A DNA stretch of 64,000 bases, taken from the NCBI GenBank assembly GCA_001771585.1, contig MEUE01000001.1, forward strand, positions 682,001-746,000. Direction: 5' to 3'. Shown here piece by piece: positions 9,272 through 16,750 of this stretch (position 1 is its first letter; every line of letters starts with the position of its first letter). The position numbers were made by a program, and so were the translations under genes. The notes below the pieces were generated by a model. The model saw only the letters and a program-made list of their open reading frames with translations. It did no database searches and was not told the origin of the DNA. This DNA comes from a candidate division WOR-1 bacterium RIFOXYB2_FULL_46_45. GTDB lineage: Bacteria; Margulisbacteria; WOR-1; XYC2-FULL-46-14.

Positions 9272-9939
9272 ACCTCTCCGTCATCATGCCGGTTTATAAC
9301 GAGAAAGCGACCCTCCCTCAAATTATCGCAAGGGTGCTGGCAGTCCCGATAAATAAAGAATTAATAATCGTCGACGATTATTCAACCGACGGGACCCGCG
9401 AAGTGCTGAAGAATTACCCAAACATCAAAATTGTTTTACAACCGTTTAATCAGGGAAAGGGAGCCGCTTTGAGGGCGGGATTTAAAGAAGCGAGCGGGGA
9501 TTATGTTATTATCCAGGACGCCGATTTGGAATATGATCCGCAAGATTATTTGAAACTGATCTCCCCAATAAATGAAGGCAAGGCAAAAGTCGTTTACGGC
9601 TCAAGATTCATGGGAAAGCATTCTTTTTCTTCGGTCAGCCACTATTGGGGAAACAAGGCACTAAGTTTGCTGACCACTCTCCTTTACGGCGCGGTTTTGA
9701 CCGATATGGAAACCTGTTACAAGCTGATTCCCGCGAAGTTTATTAAGAATATTAAACTTAACGCCAACCGTTTTGACTTTGAACCGGAAATCACCGCTAA
9801 AATCCTAAAGAACGGCTATAAAATTTTAGAAGTCCCGATCGGCTATAAGGGCAGGGAATTTAATGAGGGTAAAAAGATCAGCTGGAAGGACGGCTTTGCG
9901 GCGATTGCCGCCCTAATTAAATATAGATTTTATGACTAA
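9268..9939 (+). CDS. DPM1-like polyprenyl-phosphate glycosyltransferase (GT2)
   Basis: 223 residues with a GT-A fold: [14 protein letters not shown] at the start, [13 protein letters not shown], and the metal site [12 protein letters not shown]. The downstream YGSRF and the DMETCYKL segment match dolichyl- or undecaprenyl-phosphate mannosyl/glucosyltransferases. It lacks C-terminal membrane helices, so it is the soluble single-domain form. It would charge a polyprenyl phosphate with a hexose for the GT39 enzyme encoded just before it; that pairing is inferred from adjacency. The start overlaps the GT39 stop as ATGA. Confidence 0.85.
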   Translation: MNLSVIMPVYNEKATLPQIIARVLAVPINKELIIVDDYSTDGTREVLKNYPNIKIVLQPFNQGKGAALRAGFKEASGDYVIIQDADLEYDPQDYLKLISPINEGKAKVVYGSRFMGKHSFSSVSHYWGNKALSLLTTLLYGAVLTDMETCYKLIPAKFIKNIKLNANRFDFEPEITAKILKNGYKILEVPIGYKGREFNEGKKISWKDGFAAIAALIKYRFYD

Positions 9940-10759
9940 CCTCTCCGTCGTTATCGGAACTTTTAACCAAAAGGACTCTCTCAAGCTCGTCCTGGAATCT
10001 TTTACCAAACAAACTTATAAGGATTTTGAAATCATTGTTGTCGACAGCTCTTCGACCGATGGCACCGAAGAGATCGTAAGGACAGAACAATGTTCTGTCC
10101 CAACGCTCCAATACATCCGGCAGGAAAATAACGGGAAGACCGCCGCGCGGAATCGAGGGATAAAAGAGGCGAAGGGAGAAATTATATTACTGACCGATGC
10201 GGATATGATCGCGGATTCTCAACTGGTCGAGGAACACATCAAAGCACACAAGAAATATAACAATGCGTGCTTTGAGGGCACAACTTTTAACTTCCTCAAA
10301 AAAGGGAGCGACGCGGTTGAACCCTATATAAAACAAAAGCTACGGGCCGGGCAGAAGTTGAAATGGGCCTATTTTCTATCAGGAAATCTGTCGATCAAAA
10401 AAGAAACCCTCATAAAAGCCGGGATGTTTGACGAGGATTTTAAAAGTTACGGATGGGAAGACATTGAACTGGGATACCGTTTACACAAAATGAAAATCCC
10501 CCTCTACTATCTTCCCTCCGCCAAGAATTATCATTACCACTTTGTAACCGACAACGATATGGTCAAACGAAAATACAATATGGGAAAATCGGCCGCGATC
10601 TTCTATAAAAAGCATCCGAATTTTGAAATAAAAATGTTTCTTGGAATGAATCCACTGGCAATGGGCATCTACCGCTTTTTAAAGAAATACCCTCGATTTT
10701 TAAAGCTTTCACAATACCTCCGCGAAGAGTTTGAATACCGAAAAGGGCTTGAAGCCTAG
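9932..10759 (+). CDS. Glycosyltransferase family 2, with hairpin insertion
   Basis: 275 residues: [26 protein letters not shown], the metal site [10 protein letters not shown] and the [20 protein letters not shown] motif of the galactosyltransferase-like C-terminal part. It overlaps the previous gene by 8 bases. Between strands 2 and 3, codons at 10079-10101 form a perfect hairpin with loop CAATG and are read as RTEQCSV, which looks like an in-frame insertion in a surface loop. The enzyme closes the glycan operon. Substrate unknown. Confidence 0.85.
   Translation: MTNLSVVIGTFNQKDSLKLVLESFTKQTYKDFEIIVVDSSSTDGTEEIVRTEQCSVPTLQYIRQENNGKTAARNRGIKEAKGEIILLTDADMIADSQLVEEHIKAHKKYNNACFEGTTFNFLKKGSDAVEPYIKQKLRAGQKLKWAYFLSGNLSIKKETLIKAGMFDEDFKSYGWEDIELGYRLHKMKIPLYYLPSAKNYHYHFVTDNDMVKRKYNMGKSAAIFYKKHPNFEIKMFLGMNPLAMGIYRFLKKYPRFLKLSQYLREEFEYRKGLEA
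10080..10100 (+). repeat. CAATG-loop hairpin (8-bp perfect stem) inside a GT2 gene
   Basis: Stem GGACAGAA (10080-10087), loop CAATG (10088-10092), complementary arm TTCTGTCC (10093-10100). It shares loop and layout with the hairpins at 39397 and 51321, but the stem bases differ. Confidence 0.75.
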
Positions 10760-10808
10760 AAATTGGCGCCATAATTGCTGGGAATACCTCCAAAAGGAGG
10801 TGATAAAA

Positions 10809-11156
10809 ATGAATAAAGTGATTTTAACCGGCAATCTGGTCGCTGACCCCGAAATCCGCTACACCAAGAAAGACGCCCCGGTAGCCCATTTCCGCCTGGC
10901 GGTAAACCGCAGAGTTAAGAAAGGCGAAGAATCCAAAGCCGATTTCTTTAAATGCGTCGCTTTCAGCGGATTGGCCAAAGTTTGCGAAGAATACCTCAAA
11001 AAAGGAAGATTAGTCGCGATCGAAGGGAAGCTTCAGATGAACAGTTTTGAAGCCAACGGAAAGAAACAGTCGGTAACCGAAGTCCTGATAGACAATATGC
11101 AGATGCTTGATTGGAAAAACCCCAAAAAAGTAGAAGACGTTGTCGAGGTCGGATAA
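10809..11156 (+). CDS. ssb: Single-stranded DNA-binding protein
   Basis: 115 residues beginning MNKVILTGNLVADPEIRYT, the classic bacterial SSB opening, with the OB-fold segments FRLAVNRRVKK, FFKCVAFSGLAKVCEEYLKKG and VAIEGKLQ. The start at 10809 is set by a strong AAAGGAGGTGAT Shine-Dalgarno. The protein is short: it ends soon after the OB fold and lacks the acidic DDDIPF-type tail that recruits partner proteins, so it may be a secondary SSB. It stands alone between the glycan operon and a secreted nitroreductase, and a strong terminator follows. Confidence 0.9.
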   Translation: MNKVILTGNLVADPEIRYTKKDAPVAHFRLAVNRRVKKGEESKADFFKCVAFSGLAKVCEEYLKKGRLVAIEGKLQMNSFEANGKKQSVTEVLIDNMQMLDWKNPKKVEDVVEVG

Positions 11157-11162
11157 AGCCGC

Positions 11163-11198
11163 GGGGCTGGGCTAATCATTAGTCCAGCCCCTTTCCTT
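11163..11198 (+). terminator. Rho-independent terminator after ssb
   Basis: A GC-rich stem (GGGGCTGG... with ...CCAGCCCC, 11163-11191, extended by CTAAT/ATTAG with one G-T pair) is followed by TTTCCTT. Confidence 0.85.
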
Positions 11199-11202
11199 AT
11201 GC

Positions 11203-11208
11203 TATAAT
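11203..11208 (+). promoter_or_regulatory. TATAAT -10 box 6 nt before the ATG (predicted leaderless start)
   Basis: TATAAT is separated by six bases from the ATG at 11215, with no room for a Shine-Dalgarno site. Transcription would start at or next to the start codon. Confidence 0.6.
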
Positions 11209-11214
11209 TCCTTT

Positions 11215-11874
11215 ATGAAATTCCGGGCCTTGGTTTGTTTGGTTTTCGTTTTCCTCTTGATTGCTCCTGTCTTTGCGGAAGCGCCCAAAGAGATCAAGCT
11301 CCCCGAACCGCAGGTAACCGGCAAGATGTCGGTTGAAGAAGCCCTTTCAAAACGGCGCTCCTGCCGCAGTTATTATCCGAACGAACTAAGCCCGGAACAA
11401 GTTTCGCAACTCCTCTGGGCCGGACAAGGGATAACCGAAAAGGTCTGGGGCTGGAGGACCGCTCCCTCCGCCGGAGCAATCTACCCGATTACCCTTTTCC
11501 TGGTAAATAAGGATGGAGCCTATGAATATTTTCCGCGCTGGAATAAATTGAAATTGGTGGCAAAAGACGACAAGCGCCCCGGCTTGACTCGCTGTTCACT
11601 GGGACAATCTTTTATCGGTGAAGCTCCTGTTTCAATCGTCGTCGCCGCCGAATTTGATAAAAACAAAAAAAGCTACGGCGGCGTGCAGGGAACCCGCTAT
11701 ACCCTGCTTGAAGCTGGACACGTGGCGCAAAATATCCATCTGCAGGCAACGGCGCTGGGGCTGGCATCAATTCCGGTCGGTACTTTTTGGGACAGCGTCG
11801 CCCAATCGTGCCTTAATCTGCCCAAAAATTTAATTCCGGTCTATATCATCCCGATCGGATATTCCAAAGAATGA
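11215..11874 (+). CDS. Secreted SagB-type nitroreductase-family protein
   Basis: 219 residues with a signal peptide (hydrophobic core LVCLVFVFLLIAPVFA, cleavage after residue ~20). The mature part is a nitroreductase/SagB fold: SVEEALSKRRSCRSY at the N-terminus, RTAPSAGAIYP in the middle and the LLEAGHVAQNIHLQATALGL helix. Such proteins bind FMN and are usually cytosolic, so the export signal is notable; it suggests an oxidoreductase outside the inner membrane. The next gene, an LCP protein, overlaps its stop as ATGA, so the two form an operon. The substrate is unknown. Confidence 0.8.
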   Translation: MKFRALVCLVFVFLLIAPVFAEAPKEIKLPEPQVTGKMSVEEALSKRRSCRSYYPNELSPEQVSQLLWAGQGITEKVWGWRTAPSAGAIYPITLFLVNKDGAYEYFPRWNKLKLVAKDDKRPGLTRCSLGQSFIGEAPVSIVVAAEFDKNKKSYGGVQGTRYTLLEAGHVAQNIHLQATALGLASIPVGTFWDSVAQSCLNLPKNLIPVYIIPIGYSKE

Positions 11875-12752
11875 TCAAAAGAAGAAAAAAAACCGACTTT
11901 TTAAGATTTTTGGCGTTGCTTTTTGTTCTCTTCGGCATGGTCCACTTTTATCTCTATTTCTTCACCCCCCGCTTGATCTCCCCTCTCTTTCGTTTTGGAG
12001 TCCTTGAGAAAGAATACAATATTCTGATTTTGGGGACCGATTTTAATTTTGATCTTGAATCCCATAGGCGGAGCGCCGGCCGCACCGATTCGATCCTCTT
12101 TTTGCATTACAAACCGTGGAGCCAGAAGTTCCATCTGCTTTCAATCCCTCGCGATTCTTACGTGAATATCCCCGGCTACGGGCTACAAAAGATCAATAGC
12201 GCCTATGTGCTGGGACAAATTAACCTAATCAAAGAAACGGTTGAAAAATTGCTCTCAAAAAAAATCGACCGCTATGTTATTTTAAACACCGGGCTTTTGG
12301 TCAAGACGGTTGACCTGGTCGGCGGGATTAACCTTTATGTTGACCGCGATATGAATTATATCGACAACGCCCAAAAATTGAATATCAACCTTAAACAGGG
12401 ATACCAGCATTTGAACGGGACGCAGGCGCACCAGTTTATCCGTTTTCGCCACGACGCGATGGGAGACATCACCAGAGTTGAACGCCAACAGGTTTTTTTC
12501 AAGGCCCTGCTCGCCAAGCTGGCCAATCCTTTTCAAGTCGTCAAAGCACCGATGATGCTCAAGATTATGCGGGAAAATTTGGAGACCGATCTGTCGCTTA
12601 GGGAAACGGTCCTTTTATTAAACTCCGCCCGCATGATGGGGAGAGACGATCTAAAAAGTTTTCTTCTGCCGGGAAATACGATCGATAACGGCCCCGGAAA
12701 CTGGTTTATCAATCAGCCGGAGATAAATAAATTGATGCTGGAATCGTTCTAA
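11871..12752 (+). CDS. LytR-CpsA-Psr (LCP) family protein
   Basis: 293 residues: a short basic cytoplasmic stretch, one membrane helix (about residues 10-32), then an LCP domain with YNILILGTD, the polyphosphate-binding RRSAGRTDS and SIPRDSYVNIP, and later RFRHDAMGDITRVERQQ. LCP proteins transfer lipid-linked polymers to peptidoglycan or other surface acceptors outside the inner membrane. Placement shortly after the glycan operon suggests attachment of the glycan made there, which is inference. It converges on thiH with a 4-base overlap. Confidence 0.88.
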   Translation: MIKRRKKTDFLRFLALLFVLFGMVHFYLYFFTPRLISPLFRFGVLEKEYNILILGTDFNFDLESHRRSAGRTDSILFLHYKPWSQKFHLLSIPRDSYVNIPGYGLQKINSAYVLGQINLIKETVEKLLSKKIDRYVILNTGLLVKTVDLVGGINLYVDRDMNYIDNAQKLNINLKQGYQHLNGTQAHQFIRFRHDAMGDITRVERQQVFFKALLAKLANPFQVVKAPMMLKIMRENLETDLSLRETVLLLNSARMMGRDDLKSFLLPGNTIDNGPGNWFINQPEINKLMLESF

Positions 12753-13693
12753 AGATTTCGGTCCCAATCCTTGAAGACCGGTTCATACCCTTTGGCAAAA
12801 ATTGCCGCTGAAACTTCGGCTACGCTACGATGGTCGGCGACCGAAAATTGTTCCGAGGCCGAATCGGACGAAGAATATCCCCCCGGAGCGGTGCTGGACG
12901 CAGCCGACATCTGGGTTATTCCAAGCGGAATAAGATTGTCACGCAATTCCGCCGGTTCACGAGTTGATAAAGTCATGCCGACCGTCGGAAGAAGAATGCG
13001 CAGGCGGCAGATCATTTCAACCAAAGCTTTATCCGTTACCGGATTGAGCGGCTCAAACCCGCGCAGGCGGGGAAAAGAGATTGAAATTTGTGATTTCCAG
13101 AATTTTTTTTGCAAATATTGGGCGTGCGAAGCTAATGCTTGGAGCTCTTTTTGCCATTCGCCAAGACCGAGCAGAAAACCGATATTGATCCTGTGAAAAC
13201 CGGCTCTCCCTCCCCGTTCCGGCGTTTCAAACCTGAAATCATAATCGGATTTTGGTCCGAATGGATGGACCTTTTTATAAATTTCGCGGTCGTAAACTTC
13301 CTGATAGATTGTTAATCCGTCCACCCCCGCCAAAAACAGCTCCCGATATTCGTCTTCGGACATCGGATAGATCTCAATCGAGATGGAAGAGAACAAGTCC
13401 CGTAATTTTACTACCAGCTTTTTTAGGTAGTCCATAGAAATAATGTCTTTTCGTTCTCCGGAGACCAAAAGGATATGTTTGAATCCCATTTTCGAAAGAA
13501 TTTTTGCCTCTTCAAAGGCCCGGTCAACGGTCAAACTAATCCGCTTGCCGGAAGCTTTGCTGTTAAAACCGCAATAGACGCATTGGTTATTGCATTCGTT
13601 GGACAAATATAACGGAGCGTAAAGCAAAATTGTTTTTCCAAAATGTTTTTGGGTTAATTGTTGGGACTTTTGAGCCAGTGCCTCCAGGTTCAT
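12749..13693 (-). CDS. thiH: 2-iminoacetate synthase ThiH (radical SAM)
   Basis: 314 residues. The radical SAM cluster motif [10 protein letters not shown] is near residue 34, and the C-terminal region with [11 protein letters not shown] and [10 protein letters not shown] matches ThiH closely. ThiH cleaves tyrosine to dehydroglycine for the thiazole ring of thiamin and works with ThiG. It is some 50 residues shorter at the N-terminus than the E. coli enzyme. The ATG at 13693 overlaps the thiG stop as ATGA, a strong sign of coupling. No thiS or thiF is in the window, so the sulfur carrier must be encoded elsewhere. Confidence 0.9.
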   Translation of the reverse strand: MNLEALAQKSQQLTQKHFGKTILLYAPLYLSNECNNQCVYCGFNSKASGKRISLTVDRAFEEAKILSKMGFKHILLVSGERKDIISMDYLKKLVVKLRDLFSSISIEIYPMSEDEYRELFLAGVDGLTIYQEVYDREIYKKVHPFGPKSDYDFRFETPERGGRAGFHRINIGFLLGLGEWQKELQALASHAQYLQKKFWKSQISISFPRLRGFEPLNPVTDKALVEMICRLRILLPTVGMTLSTREPAELRDNLIPLGITQMSAASSTAPGGYSSSDSASEQFSVADHRSVAEVSAAIFAKGYEPVFKDWDRNL

Positions 13694-14517
13694 CGCAAAA
13701 AACCGGTCAGCGGACTGGAGGCGGAGGCGGTATCGGAAGAAATTGCTAAACCCGCCTCAAAACCCTCTCGTCCGGCTTCAACCGCTTTTTTGAAAGCCTG
13801 CGCCATTAATTTTGGATTAGGAGCGATCGCAATCGCGGTATTGACCAAAACGGCATCGGCGCCAAGTTCCATTGCAAGTGCGGCGTGAGATGGGGCGCCA
13901 AGGCCAGCATCAACAACAACCGGAACTCTGGCTTGTTCTATGATAATTTTGATTGAGTCAATAGTTTTTATCCCTTTGTGCGACCCGATGGGTGAACCAA
14001 GCGGCATAACCGTGGCGCAGCCGGCATCCTGTAATTTCAAGGCCAGGACCGGATCGGCATTGATATATGGAAGGACGACAAAGCCCTCTTTGACTAAAAT
14101 TTCGGCCGCCTTTAAGGTTTCGATCGGATCGGGGAGGAGATAATTTGGATCGGGAGTCACTTCCAGTTTTATCCAGTTACTTAATCCTGATGCTTTCGCC
14201 AGGCGGGCGATGCGGACCGCCTCTTCGGCGCTTCTGGCGCCGGAAGTATTGGGAAGAAAAAGATATTTTTTGCGGTCAATCGCTTCGATAAAATTATCTT
14301 GCGGGTTATCCATATCGACTCTGCGCAGGGCCACGGTTACAATTTCCGCTCCCGACGCTTCAATTGCTTCAAGCATCGTTTTGGTGTTTGGAAATTTACC
14401 GGTCCCCAAAAAAAGGCGGGATTTTATTTCGCGGCCGGAAATTATGAGCGGTGGGGACTGGGAGCACCCCACACTAAAGTGTGGGGAATTGGGGTTTGAA
14501 AGCACTTTTTCCGTCAT
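13690..14517 (-). CDS. thiG: Thiazole synthase ThiG
   Basis: 275 residues. The TIM barrel starts at [17 protein letters not shown] and carries the catalytic Lys in [17 protein letters not shown] and the phosphate-binding [12 protein letters not shown]. ThiG condenses dehydroglycine, DXP and ThiS-thiocarboxylate to the thiazole phosphate. Before the usual ThiG start there are some 25 extra residues, partly encoded by a REP-like hairpin (14467-14486). The only ATG compatible with the frame is at 14517, six bases after a TATAAT box and without a Shine-Dalgarno, so a leaderless start that translates the hairpin is likely; an internal GTG near 14478 is a weaker option. Confidence 0.92.
   Translation of the reverse strand: MTEKVLSNPNSPHFSVGCSQSPPLIISGREIKSRLFLGTGKFPNTKTMLEAIEASGAEIVTVALRRVDMDNPQDNFIEAIDRKKYLFLPNTSGARSAEEAVRIARLAKASGLSNWIKLEVTPDPNYLLPDPIETLKAAEILVKEGFVVLPYINADPVLALKLQDAGCATVMPLGSPIGSHKGIKTIDSIKIIIEQARVPVVVDAGLGAPSHAALAMELGADAVLVNTAIAIAPNPKLMAQAFKKAVEAGREGFEAGLAISSDTASASSPLTGFLR
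14467..14486 (-). repeat. REP-like hairpin R1 (CCCC-NNNN-TTTA), inside the thiG N-terminus
   Basis: 8-bp stem CCCCACAC/GTGTGGGG with loop TAAA as read on the plus strand (TTTA on the minus strand). On the minus strand it is preceded by AATT and followed by TG, matching R3, R4 and R7. Confidence 0.8.
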
Positions 14518-14523
14518 ATTTAT

Positions 14524-14529
14524 ATTATA
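14524..14529 (-). promoter_or_regulatory. TATAAT -10 box 6 nt before the thiG ATG
   Basis: A perfect TATAAT on the minus strand with six bases to the ATG at 14517 and no Shine-Dalgarno. Confidence 0.6.
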
Positions 14530-14595
14530 ACACCAAACTACTAGCCTCTTGCTGAAAAACCTATGTTAGGGGGTGGATAGGTTCTACGGTAAGAA

Positions 14596-14627
14596 GAAAT
14601 ACCCCACATTTAAATGTGGGGTATTTC
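14596..14627. repeat. REP-like palindrome R2 (32 bp, perfect)
   Basis: Perfect 32-bp palindrome with centre CCCCACAT-TTAA-ATGTGGGG and arms extended by GAAATA/TATTTC. It lies just downstream of the transposase gene. It is the symmetrical subtype, like R5. Confidence 0.85.
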
Positions 14628-14640
14628 CCCCAAGTGTTGG

Positions 14641-15018
14641 CTATATTAGGTGCAAATCCTTCTTCTGGTTGCTTACATATCGGCTCACGGTAACTAATGC
14701 CTCTTCAGGAACTTCCTTAAAGGCATACTTTCTGGCCCAAAGATTATTAATTTTCATTTGTTCCTTTAAAATTGGGAAGGTCTTAAATATTCTTCTCGCC
14801 GAAATGCCTTTCAAAAACTTTACGGCTTTGGGTAGTTCATCTCTATTAGTCAATTCTAATAAAAGATGGGCATGATCAGGTAATGTTCCATGCGCTACTA
14901 ATCGAATGTTTTTATTTTTTGAAATTTCTTCAAAAAAGATGCTAATTTCTTTATCAATCTCGTCTATCAAAATCCGCCTCTTTCTTTTCGTTTGAAACCA
15001 AACATGAAAGTATTTCAT
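14641..15018 (-). CDS. REP-associated tyrosine transposase (RAYT, Y1/HUH family)
   Basis: 125 residues starting MKYFHVWFQTKRKR, the usual RAYT opening. The HUH metal site is in LPDHAHLLLEL (about residues 51-61) and the single catalytic Tyr is in VSRYVSNQKK near the C-terminus. The start at 15018 is fixed by an AGGAG site 8 bases upstream; a longer reading frame to 15159 would translate two hairpins and is rejected. RAYTs are domesticated IS200/IS605-like enzymes that nick and join DNA at REP hairpins. Seven REP-like hairpins lie within 450 bp on either side, so this is a complete REP/RAYT locus. No transposon ends or target duplications were found. Confidence 0.9.
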   Translation of the reverse strand: MKYFHVWFQTKRKRRILIDEIDKEISIFFEEISKNKNIRLVAHGTLPDHAHLLLELTNRDELPKAVKFLKGISARRIFKTFPILKEQMKINNLWARKYAFKEVPEEALVTVSRYVSNQKKDLHLI

Positions 15019-15072
15019 TTTTCTCGTCTCCTTTTTTTTCCAAAACACCTTAGGGGACTGTCGCATAATGCA

Positions 15073-15092
15073 CCCCGGACTAAAGTCCGGGG
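15073..15092 (-). repeat. REP-like hairpin R3
   Basis: CCCCGGAC/GTCCGGGG stem with TAAA loop on the plus strand. Its AATT side faces R4, so R3 and R4 form an inverted pair 29 bases apart upstream of the transposase start, like an enterobacterial BIME. Confidence 0.85.
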
Positions 15093-15121
15093 AATTTTTG
15101 GCGGCTTCCTCCTCGTGAATT

Positions 15122-15141
15122 CCCCACATTTTAATGTGGGG
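15122..15141 (+). repeat. REP-like hairpin R4
   Basis: CCCCACAT/ATGTGGGG stem with TTTA loop, preceded by AATT. It is the partner of R3 in inverted orientation. Confidence 0.85.
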
Positions 15142-15180
15142 TTGCCACAAAATATTCATTTCGCGGCAGACACCTTAGCT

Positions 15181-15212
15181 CAAATACCCCACAATTAATT
15201 GTGGGGTATTTG
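15181..15212. repeat. REP-like palindrome R5 (32 bp, perfect)
   Basis: Perfect palindrome centred on CCCCACAA-TTAA-TTGTGGGG with arms CAAATA/TATTTG. It has the same symmetrical layout as R2 but different inner stem bases. Confidence 0.85.
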
Positions 15213-15277
15213 ATATCGGTAATTTCTAATATCCTTAGCAATTTTGCCGCCAGAAATATGGGGAACCATAAAAAAAT

Positions 15278-15297
15278 CCCCAGATTTTATTCTGGGG
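15278..15297 (+). repeat. REP-like hairpin R6 (one stem mismatch)
   Basis: CCCCAGA pairs with TCTGGGG. The eighth stem position is a T-T mismatch next to the TTTA loop. It is in the same orientation as R4 and R7. Confidence 0.75.
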
Positions 15298-15318
15298 GAC
15301 ATTCCTAGACCGTAAATT

Positions 15319-15338
15319 CCCCATAATTTATTATGGGG
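15319..15338 (+). repeat. REP-like hairpin R7
   Basis: CCCCATAA/TTATGGGG stem with TTTA loop, preceded by AATT and followed by TG. It lies 9 bases from the end of the flavoprotein gene and may also act in its 3' end formation. Confidence 0.8.
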
Positions 15339-15347
15339 TGAACCTAA

Positions 15348-16730
15348 CTATCTACTAAGCCACTTATCGATCTCTCTCGCCGCCAGCTTGCCGTCCCCCA
15401 TCGCGGAAATAACGGTAGCCGCTCCGCGGACAATGTCGCCGCCGGCGAAAACACCGGGGATTGACGTCATTTTTGTTTGTTGATCTATAATTACACCGCC
15501 CCAATTGTGAATAGTGAGTCGTGAATCGGAAAGAGGAATGAGAGGATTCGGTTTGTTGCCGATCGCCACAACAACCGTATCAACCGGAATGCGGTATTCG
15601 GATCCCTGGACAGGAACAGGACGCCGTCTCCCCGATTTATCGGGCTCGCCAAGCTCCATCTTTAGGCACTCCGCCTCTTTTACCCATCCTTTTTCATCGC
15701 CAAACAGCTCGGTCGGCGCGGTCAAAAGATGAAATTCGATCTTCTCTTCCTCCGCCCGCTCCAATTCTTCCTTTCTGGCGGGGATCTCCGTTCTGCTTCT
15801 ACGATAAATTATCTTAACTTCTTCGGCTCCCAACCTTAAAGCGCAGCGAGCCGCGTCCATGGCGACATTCCCGGCCCCAAAAACCGCGACTTTTTTGCCG
15901 ATCTTAATCGGGGTCATATATTCCGGAAACTTGTAGGCCTTCATCATATTAATACGGGTCAAAAATTCGTTGGCGGAATAAACTCCCAGCAAATTTTCGC
16001 CGGGAATTCCCATAAAGTTCGGCAGTCCGGCGCCGGAACCGACAAAGATCGCCTTGTAGCCGTCTTTAAACAATTGTTCAATCGTTATCGTCTTACCGAT
16101 CAAAACATCGTTTAAGATTTCAACTCCAAGTGATTTGACGTATTCAATTTCGGTACGGACAATTCTCTTGGGCAATCTAAATTCGGGGATCCCGTAGATC
16201 AAAACCCCGCCGGAGTCCGACAAAGATTCAAACATGGTGACTTTATATCCCATCAGCGCCAAATCCGCCGCACAGGTGATACCTGCTGGACCGGAGCCAA
16301 CCACTGCCACTTTTGAATTTTGAACATTAGAATTTTGAATTTGTTTAGGATTTAGAGTTTCGGATTTCGTTTTTTCCGAAGCGAAGCGTTCAAGTGCTCC
16401 AATCGCCACCGGTTTCCCCTTAATTCCCAAAATACACTCTTTTTCGCACTGATCTTCCTGCGGACAAACACGGCCGCAAACCGCAGGCAGTGCGTTTTTC
16501 TCTTTTATTTTGGCAAGGGCTTCTTCTCTTTTCCCTTCGGCAATCAGTTTTATAAACCCGGGGATATCAATCTCTACCGGACAGCCGGAAACGCATTTCG
16601 GTTTTTTGCATTGGATACAGCGTTTGGCCTCGGAAATCGCGGTTTCAAGGTCAAAGGGAAGAGCAACTTCTTCAAAGTCCTTGATGCGTTCGGAAACGGA
16701 GCGCTCCGGTATTTTGTGGCGGTCGGTCAT
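15348..16730 (-). CDS. NfnB/GltA-type NAD(P)H flavoprotein (glutamate synthase small-subunit family)
   Basis: 460 residues. The N-terminal ~110 residues form the Fe-S domain with CIQCKKPKCVSGCP and CGRVCPQEDQCEKEC. An FAD site VVGSGPAGITCAADL follows near residue 148 and an NAD(P) site VFGAGNVAMDAARCALRLG near 285. This family covers homotetrameric glutamate synthase and the large subunit of electron-bifurcating NfnAB. An NfnA-like reductase at 38053 makes Nfn plausible although the genes are not adjacent. Two repeat-derived in-frame inserts are seen, at residues ~120-140 and ~396-405. Confidence 0.85.
   Translation of the reverse strand: MTDRHKIPERSVSERIKDFEEVALPFDLETAISEAKRCIQCKKPKCVSGCPVEIDIPGFIKLIAEGKREEALAKIKEKNALPAVCGRVCPQEDQCEKECILGIKGKPVAIGALERFASEKTKSETLNPKQIQNSNVQNSKVAVVGSGPAGITCAADLALMGYKVTMFESLSDSGGVLIYGIPEFRLPKRIVRTEIEYVKSLGVEILNDVLIGKTITIEQLFKDGYKAIFVGSGAGLPNFMGIPGENLLGVYSANEFLTRINMMKAYKFPEYMTPIKIGKKVAVFGAGNVAMDAARCALRLGAEEVKIIYRRSRTEIPARKEELERAEEEKIEFHLLTAPTELFGDEKGWVKEAECLKMELGEPDKSGRRRPVPVQGSEYRIPVDTVVVAIGNKPNPLIPLSDSRLTIHNWGGVIIDQQTKMTSIPGVFAGGDIVRGAATVISAMGDGKLAAREIDKWLSR
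15514..15541 (-). repeat. In-frame repeat-like insert, C-terminal part of the NfnB/GltA-type gene
   Basis: Minus-strand string of the type GATTCACGACTCACTATTCAC, with internal ACTCAC/ATTCAC near-repeats. It is read as SDSRLTIHN in a loop between beta strands of the NAD(P) domain. Confidence 0.4.
16311..16369 (-). repeat. In-frame AAATCC/AAATTC-rich insert in the NfnB/GltA-type gene
   Basis: Low-complexity tract of 'aaatcc' and 'caaaattc' near-repeats between the Fe-S domain and the FAD-binding strand, read as KSETLNPKQIQNSNVQNSK. A shorter tract of the same AAATCCGAAA type is next to the CAATG hairpin in metG (51342-51365), suggesting one dispersed family. Confidence 0.55.
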
Positions 16731-16739
16731 ATTTGATTA

Positions 16740-16745
16740 ATTATA
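16740..16745 (-). promoter_or_regulatory. TATAAT -10 box 9 nt before the NfnB/GltA-type start
   Basis: TATAAT on the minus strand, nine bases from the ATG at 16730, with no Shine-Dalgarno between. It overlaps a symmetrical AATTATAA region. Confidence 0.5.
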
Positions 16746-16750
16746 ACATA

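Noticed and set aside
15019-15159. N-terminal extension of the transposase gene to 15159 (47 more residues)
   Set aside because: It would translate the two REP hairpins R3 and R4, does not match RAYT N-termini, and a good AGGAG site points to the ATG at 15018.
14460-15340. CRISPR array around 14460-15340
   Set aside because: Hairpins are irregularly spaced, differ in stem sequence and orientation, no cas genes are near, and a RAYT gene explains them.
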